The notes beneath the pieces are model-generated. The model saw only the letters and a program-made list of their open reading frames with translations. It did no database searches and was not told where the DNA came from. A program made the translations under genes and the position numbers. A stretch of DNA of 18,227 nt from an uncultured Pseudomonadota bacterium (GTDB lineage Bacteria; SAR324; NAC60-12), in contig CAJXDX010000015.1 of assembly GCA_913052275.1 (NCBI GenBank), positions 1-18,227 of the forward strand. Reading direction: 5' to 3'. Positions 7,203-15,066 of this stretch are shown here, in pieces; within the stretch, counting starts at the first letter, position 1; each line of letters opens with the position of its first letter.

Positions 7203-8771
7203 TCAAGGGATTACTCTTAATCTTACCCGGTATGGAGCTTCAGAGCGCAGCAGTTTTGGAAGTGGTTTAAAACGTGCTTTGTTCAGGCCATTTAGTACTG
7301 CCAGTTGAAATTTTTCAGAAATTCCCGGTTGTGTTAATTTTTGATCAAACACTTTTCCTGAACTGTTTATGCTCAATTCAAACTTCAATTCCAGATTTGG
7401 TTCAAAACGCTGGTGAGGTTGAAAATGTGAGGAAAATTCTCTCCGAATCACCTCATTAAACGAGATTCTGGCTTCAGACAAAAGTTGCTTTTTCAACAAC
7501 TTTTGTGCCATTTTGGATTTGAAATCACTCTCATCCTTTGTTTTGTTATCCTGAAAAAGGAACGCAACTTTTTCATTATCAATCTCCAATTCTATTAAAT
7601 GGTCTATTGGTGAATGATAAAAACGAAATTCAACTATTAATTCTTCATCAGGAAAATCTTCGGGAAGTGGTGGAAGGGAAACTGCGCGTGTTGATTCCAA
7701 AGCTGATTCACGCATGTTGTCAGTGACAACTCCCAGACTGCTGACACGGTAACTGCTAACAAGTCCGTCTCGTCCTACAGTAGCCAAAACAAATACTTCT
7801 CCGCCTTCAGGAATAGTACCATCCAAATAATCATTCGGAGGATGGTTGCGCCAATGATAGCGTATTAGTTGGTGCCAGCGGTCTATGTAACTGTAATAGT
7901 CCCAGTCATAATTACTGAGCCGGTATTCCTGATAAAAACGAATTGTCAATTCAGGAATAAAGTATTTACTGATTTTTTTTGATCTGGAGATCACAGAAAT
8001 TTGAGTTTTTGCAGGACTTTTATCCTCGGAGCTGGAAACAGTTCCCAGTAATTTTTTCTTGGAATCCTGCTGACTTTCAGTTAATTGAATTTCAGATTCC
8101 GGAAAATCTATTTTATCCAGGTATTCAAATTTAAGAATAAATTGTGGTGAAAGCATGGCTTCAGTTTGAGTTGGACTTGCCTCCTTGAGATAATCTTCAT
8201 CTCCAGCAAAACTGTTTCCTGAGAAAACCACCCACTCACAGAGTCGAAAATTTGCCAGCCAGTTATGCATTGCTGTTCCGGGGAGAATAAGAGTATTGTA
8301 GTCTAAATCAGTGTAGGCATTGTTCCAAGTTCCCATTGTTACTCTGAATACAGGTAAAATTTGACCCTTCTTATCTTCCCCGGAAGGAATATCAGCTAGC
8401 TCAATAACCAGATATGCTTTGCCATTTTTAGTAGTGCGGAGTGTTTTTATTCTGCCGATCCATTCCATAAAGACTCTGTCTTTAATTTGCCCGGCCAGAA
8501 ACTCTTGGCGCTTTTGCCTCAGTAAAAATTGCTCAACCGAATTGGGTGATGTTTTGTATTGGGATGCAAATTTCGCTAAGCTTTTCATGAATTTTTGCTG
8601 TTTTTCCGGAACCATTGACATGAGAATTTCAGGAGACGGATATTTATTGCATAATGTATTTAAGTGCTGATTACTCCACAGTTCCTGAGCAGATACAAAA
8701 CAGCAGAACAGAAAACATAATGAGAATAACAACTTTGAATTTTGCATTTTAATAAATAAAAGTTTGTTCAT
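7203..8771 (-). CDS. Secreted protein with two TonB/TolA C-terminal-like domains (function unknown)
   Basis: 522 aa; I do not recognise a named gene. A signal peptide lies at residues 9-28, ending VSAQ. The start could be the ATG at 8771 (AAGGAAG about 12 bases upstream) or the in-frame ATG eight codons later. Residues 60-250 contain a beta-rich, possibly OB-fold-like section (MEWIGRIKTLR, LRFxVT-like strands, WVVFSGNSF). Residues 278-386 resemble a TonB/TolA C-terminal domain: W-containing helix, GEVFVLATVGRDGLVSSYRV, then a helix and SLPPLPEDFP. Residues about 434-522 repeat that pattern: NLELKFELSINSSGKV, AVLNGLNKARFKPLP, and a last strand YRVRLRVIP. TonB_C domains normally contact outer-membrane transporters or Pal, but here no TonB-type transmembrane N-terminus or Pro-rich spacer exists, and no ExbB/ExbD is adjacent. 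A periplasmic envelope role is inferred. Confidence 0.72.
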   Translation of the reverse strand: MNKLLFIKMQNSKLLFSLCFLFCCFVSAQELWSNQHLNTLCNKYPSPEILMSMVPEKQQKFMKSLAKFASQYKTSPNSVEQFLLRQKRQEFLAGQIKDRVFMEWIGRIKTLRTTKNGKAYLVIELADIPSGEDKKGQILPVFRVTMGTWNNAYTDLDYNTLILPGTAMHNWLANFRLCEWVVFSGNSFAGDEDYLKEASPTQTEAMLSPQFILKFEYLDKIDFPESEIQLTESQQDSKKKLLGTVSSSEDKSPAKTQISVISRSKKISKYFIPELTIRFYQEYRLSNYDWDYYSYIDRWHQLIRYHWRNHPPNDYLDGTIPEGGEVFVLATVGRDGLVSSYRVSSLGVVTDNMRESALESTRAVSLPPLPEDFPDEELIVEFRFYHSPIDHLIELEIDNEKVAFLFQDNKTKDESDFKSKMAQKLLKKQLLSEARISFNEVIRREFSSHFQPHQRFEPNLELKFELSINSSGKVFDQKLTQPGISEKFQLAVLNGLNKARFKPLPKLLRSEAPYRVRLRVIP

Positions 8772-9520
8772 TTATGTAAGAAGCTTCCTTCAGAATTCAA
8801 TTGCATCATTCCAATTGCACTTGCTGACTCAACGAATCTTTAGAATGCACTCATTTACTTTCTCCAAATTTATTAAACTCTTCTGGAAGCTGACTTCAAT
8901 GATGAAGAATATTGCACCAGACTTTTACTTCGCTTCCCCTAAAATACAAAGCAAATGATGCGCCTCTTGAAGTTTTGTGTGTTGGTCAATTCTGAAAGTT
9001 CAATTTTTCGCAAATTAAATTTTGAATTTAAAGCATTATTGTAGGCAATTTTTTTGCAACAGATACTGATTAAAACTGCTTTAAATAAAACATAAGAGCA
9101 ATCAAATGCCCTAAGTCTATCTAAATTCTGTATAGACAATTAATGCCAAAGCAGCCATACCCCTTACGAGAAAATAAATATATTGGTGTATTTAAGCTTA
9201 CTGTTGTAGCATTGTTACCCGGGGTTTCCATTATTATCTAATTTATCTTCCTAAAAATTTCTGGTTATTCCACATGCATATCCACATGCTCCCCACATCT
9301 TTTTCAAATCTGAGCAAAAAAACAATTCCATTTAATAAGAAAAATTTTTAAGTTATACAAAAATTAAATTAATCTTTGTTTTTTAAAATTTAACTTTACG
9401 CTCTGCAGTCAATCTTATTAGTTAGCTGAAAACTTCATTGCAGGGGAAACCTCGCGTTAAAGCATAAATAAATATCAGAGTCAGACAGATTGACCGAGTT
9501 TAATTTAAGCAAATATTCAC
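8772..9520. other. 749-bp AT-rich intergenic region between divergent genes
   Basis: No convincing gene: the short open frames on either strand have AT-rich, low-complexity translations, no recognisable domain and no ribosome-binding site. The region should carry promoters for both flanking genes. Structure I can point to: three CCACAT elements at 9270-9275, 9282-9287 and 9293-9298 (spacing 12 and 11 bases), followed by a very AT-rich stretch (about 9300-9400). A short GCAA/TTGC stem with an all-T loop lies near 9045-9060. I see no tRNA, rRNA, repeat array or insertion-sequence end. Confidence 0.6.
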
Positions 9521-11488
9521 TTGTCTATTTTTCAATTTATACGCCAGTTGTGCTGGGTGATATTCTTGCTGATTATGTTCATGCAAGGAACACATGCTCT
9601 TGGAAAAATCAGGATTTCTGAACCTGATTCATCCAATGAAACAGCTATTTTCTTGTCGCTGTGGGAACAAGCACAGGACCGTCAGCTTTCTCGTCATCCT
9701 TATTGGCTGAAACTTCTTCATTTCTATTCAATTGGTGAATCAGTCGGTCAATGGAGTTTTAAAAGTGATATTGTAAGCTCCAGCTTTTTCCTTTCACCAG
9801 AAGGTAAAACAGACCCTGCGGAAGAACTGAAGTCAACTTTGAAAGCATTACTCAGACCAGTTAATGATAATCCAGATCTACATGCGCGCTGCAAGTTCAT
9901 TGCCCGTTTTGAATGGCTAAGGAGCCAGCTCGATTTCCCTGAATTAACTGAACTGACTTGTCCTCTTTTTGAGCGCTGGGCAAATTTAAAAGAAGCAACT
10001 GGTATCAGTATAGTGTTTGTTTCATCTTTTCTGAAAAATCCTGCCTCAACTTTTGGACATTTACTGATCAAGTTTAATTCCAGCAATCGCCATTTTGGGC
10101 ATTCACTGCTCAGGCCGACTTTAAATTTCGGCGCAATAGTTAATCCTGATGACAATCCATTTACATATGCTTTACGCGGAATTTTTGGAGGTTACGATGG
10201 CAGATTTACTGATGAGAGATTTTATAATTTTAATCATGTTTATGGAGAAAATGAATTGCGTGATTTATGGGAATATCCACTCCATTTCAGTACAGAACAA
10301 CAGCATCGAATAACTTTCCATGCCTGGGAATTGCTTCAAAACGTTCAATTCAAATATTATTTCTTTCTAGATAATTGTGCATACAGAATGGCAGAACTGC
10401 TTGAAATGGCCTGGACCGATTCAACACGAATCAACACATCAGGAGCATTATGGGCAATACCGGTTGATGTAGTTTTTAAATTGAAAAAAATCAGCAGTGA
10501 TTCCAACCAGTTGCCTCTGCTTGGTAACCCCAGGCTAATTCCTTCAAGACAAAGAAAATTGCAAACGCGTGCAGCACAATTAAGTGAATTGGAGCATGTG
10601 CATCTGAAGAAGCTGATAAAATCTGAAAATTATATAGACTCAAAAGATTTTCGGAATTTGACGGAACGTTCACAAGCACAAATCATTGATGTTTTGCTGG
10701 ACTACCAACAGTATAAAAAAACGATAGCGCCTGATTTAAAACAAAGTCCCGAGCGCTCCAAATTGCTACGTGTGCGGAGTAAATTACCCATTATTGAAAA
10801 TGAATTCTCGTTTGAAAACACTAAATCTCCTTCTGAAGGGACACCTCCTATGCGTTTCAGGCTGGGAACTGTGTTCAATGATTTGTTGGGGCCTGCACTT
10901 GAAACAGGAGTTTGGGCAAACTACCACGATTTGCTTGGTGAAGAATCCGGGCACTTGCTTAACGCTGAAGTTGTTACTCTGGATTTACACATGCAATTTC
11001 GTGATGATTCATTTGAACTGACTCAATTCCAAATATTCAATATTCAAAAATACGCTCTCAATCCAACGGGAATATCAGGCGATTTTGATTGGTCATGGCG
11101 GACAAGAGCAGGATGGGAGCGTGAAAACTTAGGCTGTTCTCCCTGCAGAAAATTTTTTATTTCCGGAGGCATGGGGGGAGCCATTTCATTAGCAGGTAAA
11201 GATGTTGAACACGCTTTTGTGGAGTTATACGGAGAAACTGATAAAGAATCAAGGTCAGCAATTTCATTGGGATACGCACCACATTTAGGGGTAAACTGGA
11301 GTCCCATGGAGATGTGGAAAATCAGGCTTGAAAGTGGATGGTTTCAAAGCCTGCAAGGACCAAAAAAAGCATATCACCATACAAGATTTGACCAACGAAT
11401 GACCATTTCACAAAACTGGGATATCAGGTTGGAGGTACAGCAACTGGAGTATATGGAAGGAATTGTAGCCCTTCATTTTTACTGGTGA
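9521..11488 (+). CDS. DUF4105 / Lnb-type papain-like protein with predicted outer-membrane beta-barrel
   Basis: 655 aa. The start is TTG, giving a signal peptide (Arg8, hydrophobic core 10-21, cleavage near THA-LG). An in-frame stop four codons before the TTG rules out anything longer except a rare ATT two codons earlier; no Shine-Dalgarno is visible. Residues 30-155 are a helical N-terminal region. Residues 160-325 carry the DUF4105 signature: NPASTFGH with His180, LNFGAIV, GGYDGRF, ELRDLWEYPLHF and the FFLDNCAYR motif with Cys286. The His/Cys pair is that expected for a papain/NlpC-like site. A member of this family, Lnb of Bdellovibrio, has been reported as a lipoprotein N-acyltransferase. 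After a charged linker (about 345-440), residues 443-655 are alternating amphipathic strands ending HFYW, as in outer-membrane barrels. The barrel distinguishes it from the membrane-helical Lnb form. Activity is inferred only. Confidence 0.8.
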   Translation: MSIFQFIRQLCWVIFLLIMFMQGTHALGKIRISEPDSSNETAIFLSLWEQAQDRQLSRHPYWLKLLHFYSIGESVGQWSFKSDIVSSSFFLSPEGKTDPAEELKSTLKALLRPVNDNPDLHARCKFIARFEWLRSQLDFPELTELTCPLFERWANLKEATGISIVFVSSFLKNPASTFGHLLIKFNSSNRHFGHSLLRPTLNFGAIVNPDDNPFTYALRGIFGGYDGRFTDERFYNFNHVYGENELRDLWEYPLHFSTEQQHRITFHAWELLQNVQFKYYFFLDNCAYRMAELLEMAWTDSTRINTSGALWAIPVDVVFKLKKISSDSNQLPLLGNPRLIPSRQRKLQTRAAQLSELEHVHLKKLIKSENYIDSKDFRNLTERSQAQIIDVLLDYQQYKKTIAPDLKQSPERSKLLRVRSKLPIIENEFSFENTKSPSEGTPPMRFRLGTVFNDLLGPALETGVWANYHDLLGEESGHLLNAEVVTLDLHMQFRDDSFELTQFQIFNIQKYALNPTGISGDFDWSWRTRAGWERENLGCSPCRKFFISGGMGGAISLAGKDVEHAFVELYGETDKESRSAISLGYAPHLGVNWSPMEMWKIRLESGWFQSLQGPKKAYHHTRFDQRMTISQNWDIRLEVQQLEYMEGIVALHFYW

Positions 11489-11508
11489 AACAATTTCAAA
11501 ACAGTGGG

Positions 11509-12159
11509 TTAATTACTATTCACAGTATTATTATCATGTCTAACCAGTACAGGTTCTTTTAAATTTAGAATGCCTTTTGAAACATCGTATGTCAGACCGC
11601 TGCCAAGCATTGTATGACCTTCACCTAACATCCTTACAGGCTTGGGGATGGTTAGTATTTCTTTCTTTGCGTCGTAGATTGCTGTTTCTGTATGAGCTTC
11701 TGATCCATCCTCACGCCACAATACAACATTTCCGGAAAGTGTTACCCTGTTGTCGTGCTTTTCTATCAACCCCTGGTCTGCGGTAATATATAGAGCTACC
11801 TGCTGAGAAGGATTGTTAACTGAAACTGAGGTTTCTGAAGAGTAATTGTCAGAGGAGTTGTCAACAGCATAAACCCAGATTTTGACTTTCTCAATGCGCA
11901 TCCGATTAGACTTTTCTGAAACAACTGCACGATTGCCTATCAGTTTCCAACTTTTTCGCTCATGCTGGTAATCATTTATAGTGATCTGCTGTAAATCTAA
12001 AACCCCTCTCTCTTCCAAGGGGATAATTTCCTGTGGCTGGCTGTAATGAAAAAAATAATATGCAGCACCCGCAACCGCACCTAATAAAAGAAGAATCGCA
12101 AGCTCTTTACGGTTTTCAAGTAGAAATGAAGAATAAGATTGAAGGCCCTGAGATGCCAT
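11509..12159 (-). CDS. lptC: LptC-like lipopolysaccharide transport protein
   Basis: 216 aa. A single N-terminal transmembrane helix (about 19-37) is followed by a periplasmic beta-jellyroll. Hallmarks are a WKLIGNRAVVSEKS strand pair, RIEKVKIWVY, the YITADQGLIEKHDNRVTLSGNVVLWREDG block characteristic of LptC/LptA, and ETAIYDAKKEIL...PVRMLGEGHTMLGSGLTYDV. LptC couples the LptB2FG extractor to the LptA bridge that carries LPS to the outer membrane. lptA and lptB are not adjacent, whereas in many genomes they follow lptC directly. Here it is the last gene of a minus-strand set with two small secreted proteins. It is slightly longer than the usual 180-200 residues because of an insert near DNSSDNYSSETS. 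No Shine-Dalgarno is visible before the ATG. Confidence 0.85.
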   Translation of the reverse strand: MASQGLQSYSSFLLENRKELAILLLLGAVAGAAYYFFHYSQPQEIIPLEERGVLDLQQITINDYQHERKSWKLIGNRAVVSEKSNRMRIEKVKIWVYAVDNSSDNYSSETSVSVNNPSQQVALYITADQGLIEKHDNRVTLSGNVVLWREDGSEAHTETAIYDAKKEILTIPKPVRMLGEGHTMLGSGLTYDVSKGILNLKEPVLVRHDNNTVNSN

Positions 12160-12180
12160 CTGGAGTTGAGAAAAAACTGT

Positions 12181-12627
12181 TCAGAAGCGGAATGTGTAAA
12201 TTGGCAACTCCCACTTTGTAGGATCATATTTCTCTGGACGCGCCGCTAGCTGCAAGTTTTCAACTGTAAAGGGAGAAGAATTATGATGTACCTGAAACTT
12301 TGGTGTCGGTAGTTCCAGAAGGTATGTTTTATCAAAGCTCATTCCACTTACAACTAAATAAATCCCCAGACCATAACCAAGCACACCCCCAATTGTAGTT
12401 GAAGTAATAAGTGATTCACGAAGCTGAATTCCTGACACTAAATGGTAAGAAAAACCCATTGTAGCGCCCCATGCAGATCCCCAAAGTGTATTCCAAAAAA
12501 CTGAATACATCACAGGTTTTTGTGTTTCAGCAAGTGGTAAAACTTGTTGTTGGGCTGAAACAGTCGTCAGACTTATGTTTCCCAGTAGGACTGAGATAAC
12601 AAGGATTTTTATCAGATTGTTTTTCAT
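12181..12627 (-). CDS. Small secreted protein with glycine-zipper segments (paralogue B of three)
   Basis: 148 aa, unrecognised. A clear signal peptide (1-25, ending VSAQ) is followed by two hydrophobic glycine-rich segments (about 43-65 and 77-96). The first contains WGSAWGATMG and the second IGGVLGYGLGIYLV; GxxxG spacing suggests packed membrane helices. They are joined by a short polar loop (QLRESL). The C-terminal 50 residues are polar and end in an aromatic strand, LPIYTFRF. The order and local sequence (T-L-x-G...G-x-x-x-G...T-S-T-T-I-G-G) parallel the proteins encoded at 12659-13090 and 13263-14006. It lies 31 bases upstream of the same-strand lptC and 31 bases downstream of paralogue A, so an operon is likely. 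An envelope location is inferred. No Shine-Dalgarno is seen. Confidence 0.8.
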   Translation of the reverse strand: MKNNLIKILVISVLLGNISLTTVSAQQQVLPLAETQKPVMYSVFWNTLWGSAWGATMGFSYHLVSGIQLRESLITSTTIGGVLGYGLGIYLVVSGMSFDKTYLLELPTPKFQVHHNSSPFTVENLQLAARPEKYDPTKWELPIYTFRF

Positions 12628-12658
12628 CTTTTGAATAGAAATCTATGATAAATTCTTC

Positions 12659-13090
12659 CTAAAAGCGGAATCCAAATAAAGTTAGCTTAATCGAATGAGC
12701 CGAATGAGTTTCTGCCTGAGAAATTATTGAACGATGAATTGGCCGTTCAAGGTCATTATTCCCTAAAAGCTGATCCAAATTTTCCGGTAAAGTGGTATCA
12801 GAGGGAAAAACTATCGCATTCTGCAACATATAAAATCCAAATAAAGCACCTAAAGCGGTTCCCGCAACGAAACCATTTGTTACAGTGCTTTTTAGAGTAA
12901 CATTCGGATTAAGTGGATCCATAAACCACACTACAATACCCAGTCCTGCTCCAAACACACCTCCACCAAGTGTGTATCCAAGCTCCTGCTTCATCATTAA
13001 AGGCCCTTTTTCCTGTGCCTGCAATGTGGTGGTGGTAATCAAAATTAAAAGTAAAATTGAAATAAAAGAAATTATATTTTTCAAATTCAT
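12659..13090 (-). CDS. Small secreted protein with glycine-zipper segments (paralogue A of three)
   Basis: 143 aa from the ATG at 13090. The frame extends up to 13168 (26 more residues), but the internal start places a clean signal peptide first (MNLKNIISFISILLLILI..., ending LQAQ) and has AAGGA just upstream. Residues about 37-58 (GYTLGGGVFGAGLGIVVWF) and 75-95 (NGFVAGTALGALFGFYML) are two glycine-rich hydrophobic segments joined by a loop with DPLNPN. A polar region follows, and the chain ends KLTLFGFRF. This matches paralogue B in segment order, GxxxG pattern and terminal FRF. Unrecognised family; membrane insertion is inferred. It is first in a minus-strand set with B and lptC, and is divergent from paralogue C across 172 bp. 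Confidence 0.78.
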   Translation of the reverse strand: MNLKNIISFISILLLILITTTTLQAQEKGPLMMKQELGYTLGGGVFGAGLGIVVWFMDPLNPNVTLKSTVTNGFVAGTALGALFGFYMLQNAIVFPSDTTLPENLDQLLGNNDLERPIHRSIISQAETHSAHSIKLTLFGFRF

Positions 13091-13262
13091 ACATCCTTGA
13101 CGGATTTTAGCTTTAGAGGAGTTATAATTCTCATTTATATGAATTTCGGAAGCAAAACATTCCATCAACTGTCTCTCGTGTTTTATAACGCTAAATGCTA
13201 GAATACGGTTTAATGCTGATGACTAAATTGAGCGAAGTTTATACGGGTTTTATTGATATTGA

Positions 13263-14006
13263 ATGAGATTTGCATTCAGGCTTTGGAAATATTTTATGAA
13301 AGCCTTTTGCATATTAACATCTAATATCTTGCTCCGAATTATACTCTCTCTATATATGTTCCTCCTCAAGACCATTCCAAGGATATTAGTCATTTTTTCG
13401 GTACTATATTTTTTGGTTTATTCTCCGGCAAATATAATTGCACAAAATTTTGACGATGATCCCCTCATGTTGGAGGGAGATGATGAATTTGGTTTTGAAC
13501 AATTCACAGATGATGACTTCCAAAGCAGCGATTTTGGCACAGGTGGCATACAAGATTTCGGAATTCAACCTGGGCAAGATCGCTCAGACTCACTTGATTC
13601 TCAATATGAATCCACCGATCAGTACCTCGAGGAAGGTGCATTTTCCGAGGAAACTGAATCAACATTAAAGGACGATCTCATTGTCAGACGCGAACTGTTA
13701 TCACAGGAGGGTAAAGATGCTCCCTCAAATCTAGGATATGGTGCAGGTACAGGGCTGATGATGGGTACCTGGTTCGCATTTATTCGAAAAGAGACCAATA
13801 CTCGACAACAGTTTCGCACGATTGGTACCAGCACTGTGCTCGGAGCCGTGGTAGGGATCATGTTAGGCACACGAAGTGTCTGGAATCCCGGAGCGCCACG
13901 TCCTGAAGAAAATTCTCAGCCCACAGGCTTCTTTTTTACTCCATCAGGCTGGTTTCTCGCCCAAAAAGATGATTCATTATTAATTTCCTTCCGATTGAAG
14001 TTTTAG
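13263..14006 (+). CDS. Secreted acidic protein with glycine-zipper segments (paralogue C of three)
   Basis: 247 aa from the first ATG; ATGs at 13296 and 13356 are also possible. The last gives the most typical signal peptide (MFLLKTIPRILVIFSVLYFL..., ending IIAQ), and no start has a good Shine-Dalgarno. After the signal comes a strongly acidic, Gln/Ser-rich low-complexity region (about 62-140: FDDDP, EGDDEFGFEQFTDDDF, LEEGAF), probably disordered. Then come two glycine-rich hydrophobic segments (about 156-172, LGYGAGTGLMMGTW; and 184-203, IGTSTVLGAVVGIMLGT) joined by a polar loop, and a C-terminal strand ending LLISFRLKF. The latter half matches paralogues A and B; the acidic extension is unique to this copy. 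Function unknown. Confidence 0.76.
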   Translation: MRFAFRLWKYFMKAFCILTSNILLRIILSLYMFLLKTIPRILVIFSVLYFLVYSPANIIAQNFDDDPLMLEGDDEFGFEQFTDDDFQSSDFGTGGIQDFGIQPGQDRSDSLDSQYESTDQYLEEGAFSEETESTLKDDLIVRRELLSQEGKDAPSNLGYGAGTGLMMGTWFAFIRKETNTRQQFRTIGTSTVLGAVVGIMLGTRSVWNPGAPRPEENSQPTGFFFTPSGWFLAQKDDSLLISFRLKF

Positions 14007-14053
14007 CAACACTTGCGCCAAACAAAGCCATTATAAAGTGGTGAGTTGCCAAC

Positions 14054-14065
14054 TTTCTTAAGAAA
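14054..14065. other. 12-bp palindrome between convergent genes
   Basis: TTTCTTAAGAAA is a perfect inverted repeat in the 106-bp spacer between paralogue C and the glycosyltransferase gene; flanking AAC and GTT could extend the stem past a two-base bulge. It might contribute to bidirectional termination or be a protein site. There is no adjacent T-run, so confidence is low. Confidence 0.2.
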
Positions 14066-14112
14066 AGGTTCTGCTGAAGTCCATGTAATCTACCCAATTA
14101 TAATTTTTTCCC

Positions 14113-15042
14113 CTAGCGATCGTTAATTTTTTTGTGCAACAATCGCAAATTTTCACGGAAACGATAGTTAATCGTGTTCAGCAAAATACCGATACCAATG
14201 CTTCCAAATCCAAGCAGCATCATGCCTGTTGATAAAATGGCAGTTGGTACCTTATTTACATATTCGTCCTCCAGATAATCCAGAATAACCCAAATTCCGG
14301 ATACTCCTCCAATTATAATCAATACGAGCCCAATTCCACCAAAAAAAGTAAATGGCTTGTAGGCCTTGGCGATTCTGGCAATTTCAGAAAGTATGCGAAA
14401 ACCATCATGAAAAGTACGCAGTTTTGAAGAGGAGCCTTCCGGGCGTTTACGGTAGGGAACGGGAACTTCCGTAATACGGAAGCCATAATCAAGAGTCCGG
14501 ATTGTAAATTCTGTTTCAACTTCAAATCCGGAAGAAAAAATGGGTACAGCCTTAACTAACTCTCGGGAGCAGGCACGGTACCCGGACATGATATCGGTGA
14601 GATTGCTGTGAAAAATCCAGTTGACCAGCCTGCGTACAAGATTGTTGCCAAAAATATGGAATGGACGAAAAGATTGTTCCGAATATTCTTCTAAACGGGC
14701 AGCAACTGACATTTCTGCACTTCCCTCAAGCACAGGCTCTAACAATTGCCGAACATGCTCTGCAGAATAAGTGTCATCTCCATCAACGATAACATAATAA
14801 TCGGCTTCCACTTTCCGGAACATATTGGCCATAACATGTCCCTTACCGGGTCGTAATTCTTTAATTACTTTTGCTCCGGATTCATGCGCTATAGAAGCAG
14901 TGCGGTCGGTACTATTGTTATCAAAAACAATTATTTGTGCTTCCGGAATTGACTTTTGAAAATCCCTAATTACTTTCCCAATTGTAATTTCTTCATTCAA
15001 ACAAGGAATAAGAACTACAATAGTGGCTTTCTGGCTGCTCAT
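14113..15042 (-). CDS. Family 2 glycosyltransferase, polyprenyl-phosphate type, with two C-terminal TM helices
   Basis: 309 aa. The GT-A domain (1-225) opens VVLIPCLNEEITIGKVI and has the IIVFDNNSTDRT nucleotide-sugar-binding segment, the metal-binding VDGDDTY (Asp87, Asp89), MSGYRACSRELV and the SGFEVETEF acceptor-side motif. This is typical of dolichyl/undecaprenyl-phosphate mannose or glucose synthases. Two transmembrane helices follow (about 231-256 and 266-290), ending in a basic cytoplasmic tail. It should transfer a hexose from a nucleotide sugar to a polyprenyl phosphate at the inner membrane for use in surface polysaccharide or lipid modification. Sugar and acceptor cannot be assigned. 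It lies 24 bases downstream of the J-domain gene on the same strand, so they are probably cotranscribed. Confidence 0.87.
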   Translation of the reverse strand: MSSQKATIVVLIPCLNEEITIGKVIRDFQKSIPEAQIIVFDNNSTDRTASIAHESGAKVIKELRPGKGHVMANMFRKVEADYYVIVDGDDTYSAEHVRQLLEPVLEGSAEMSVAARLEEYSEQSFRPFHIFGNNLVRRLVNWIFHSNLTDIMSGYRACSRELVKAVPIFSSGFEVETEFTIRTLDYGFRITEVPVPYRKRPEGSSSKLRTFHDGFRILSEIARIAKAYKPFTFFGGIGLVLIIIGGVSGIWVILDYLEDEYVNKVPTAILSTGMMLLGFGSIGIGILLNTINYRFRENLRLLHKKINDR

Positions 15043-15066
15043 GAGCTTCTGAATATATTTTGCTGC

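Noticed and set aside
8939..9139. 66-codon open frame on the minus strand in the large intergenic region (also a 64-codon plus-strand frame at 8764-8958)
   Set aside because: Translations are rich in Phe, Leu, Ile, Lys and Asn as expected from random AT-rich DNA, with no domain, signal peptide or ribosome-binding site; the plus-strand frame also overlaps the 5' end of the TonB_C gene.
9748..10155. 135-codon minus-strand frame inside the Lnb-like gene
   Set aside because: Antisense shadow of the conserved DUF4105 region; no signature, and the sense frame is clearly the gene.
13091..13168. Longer N-terminus for paralogue A
   Set aside because: It would place 26 polar residues before a typical signal peptide, and the internal ATG has an AAGGA upstream; the shorter start is preferred though not proven.
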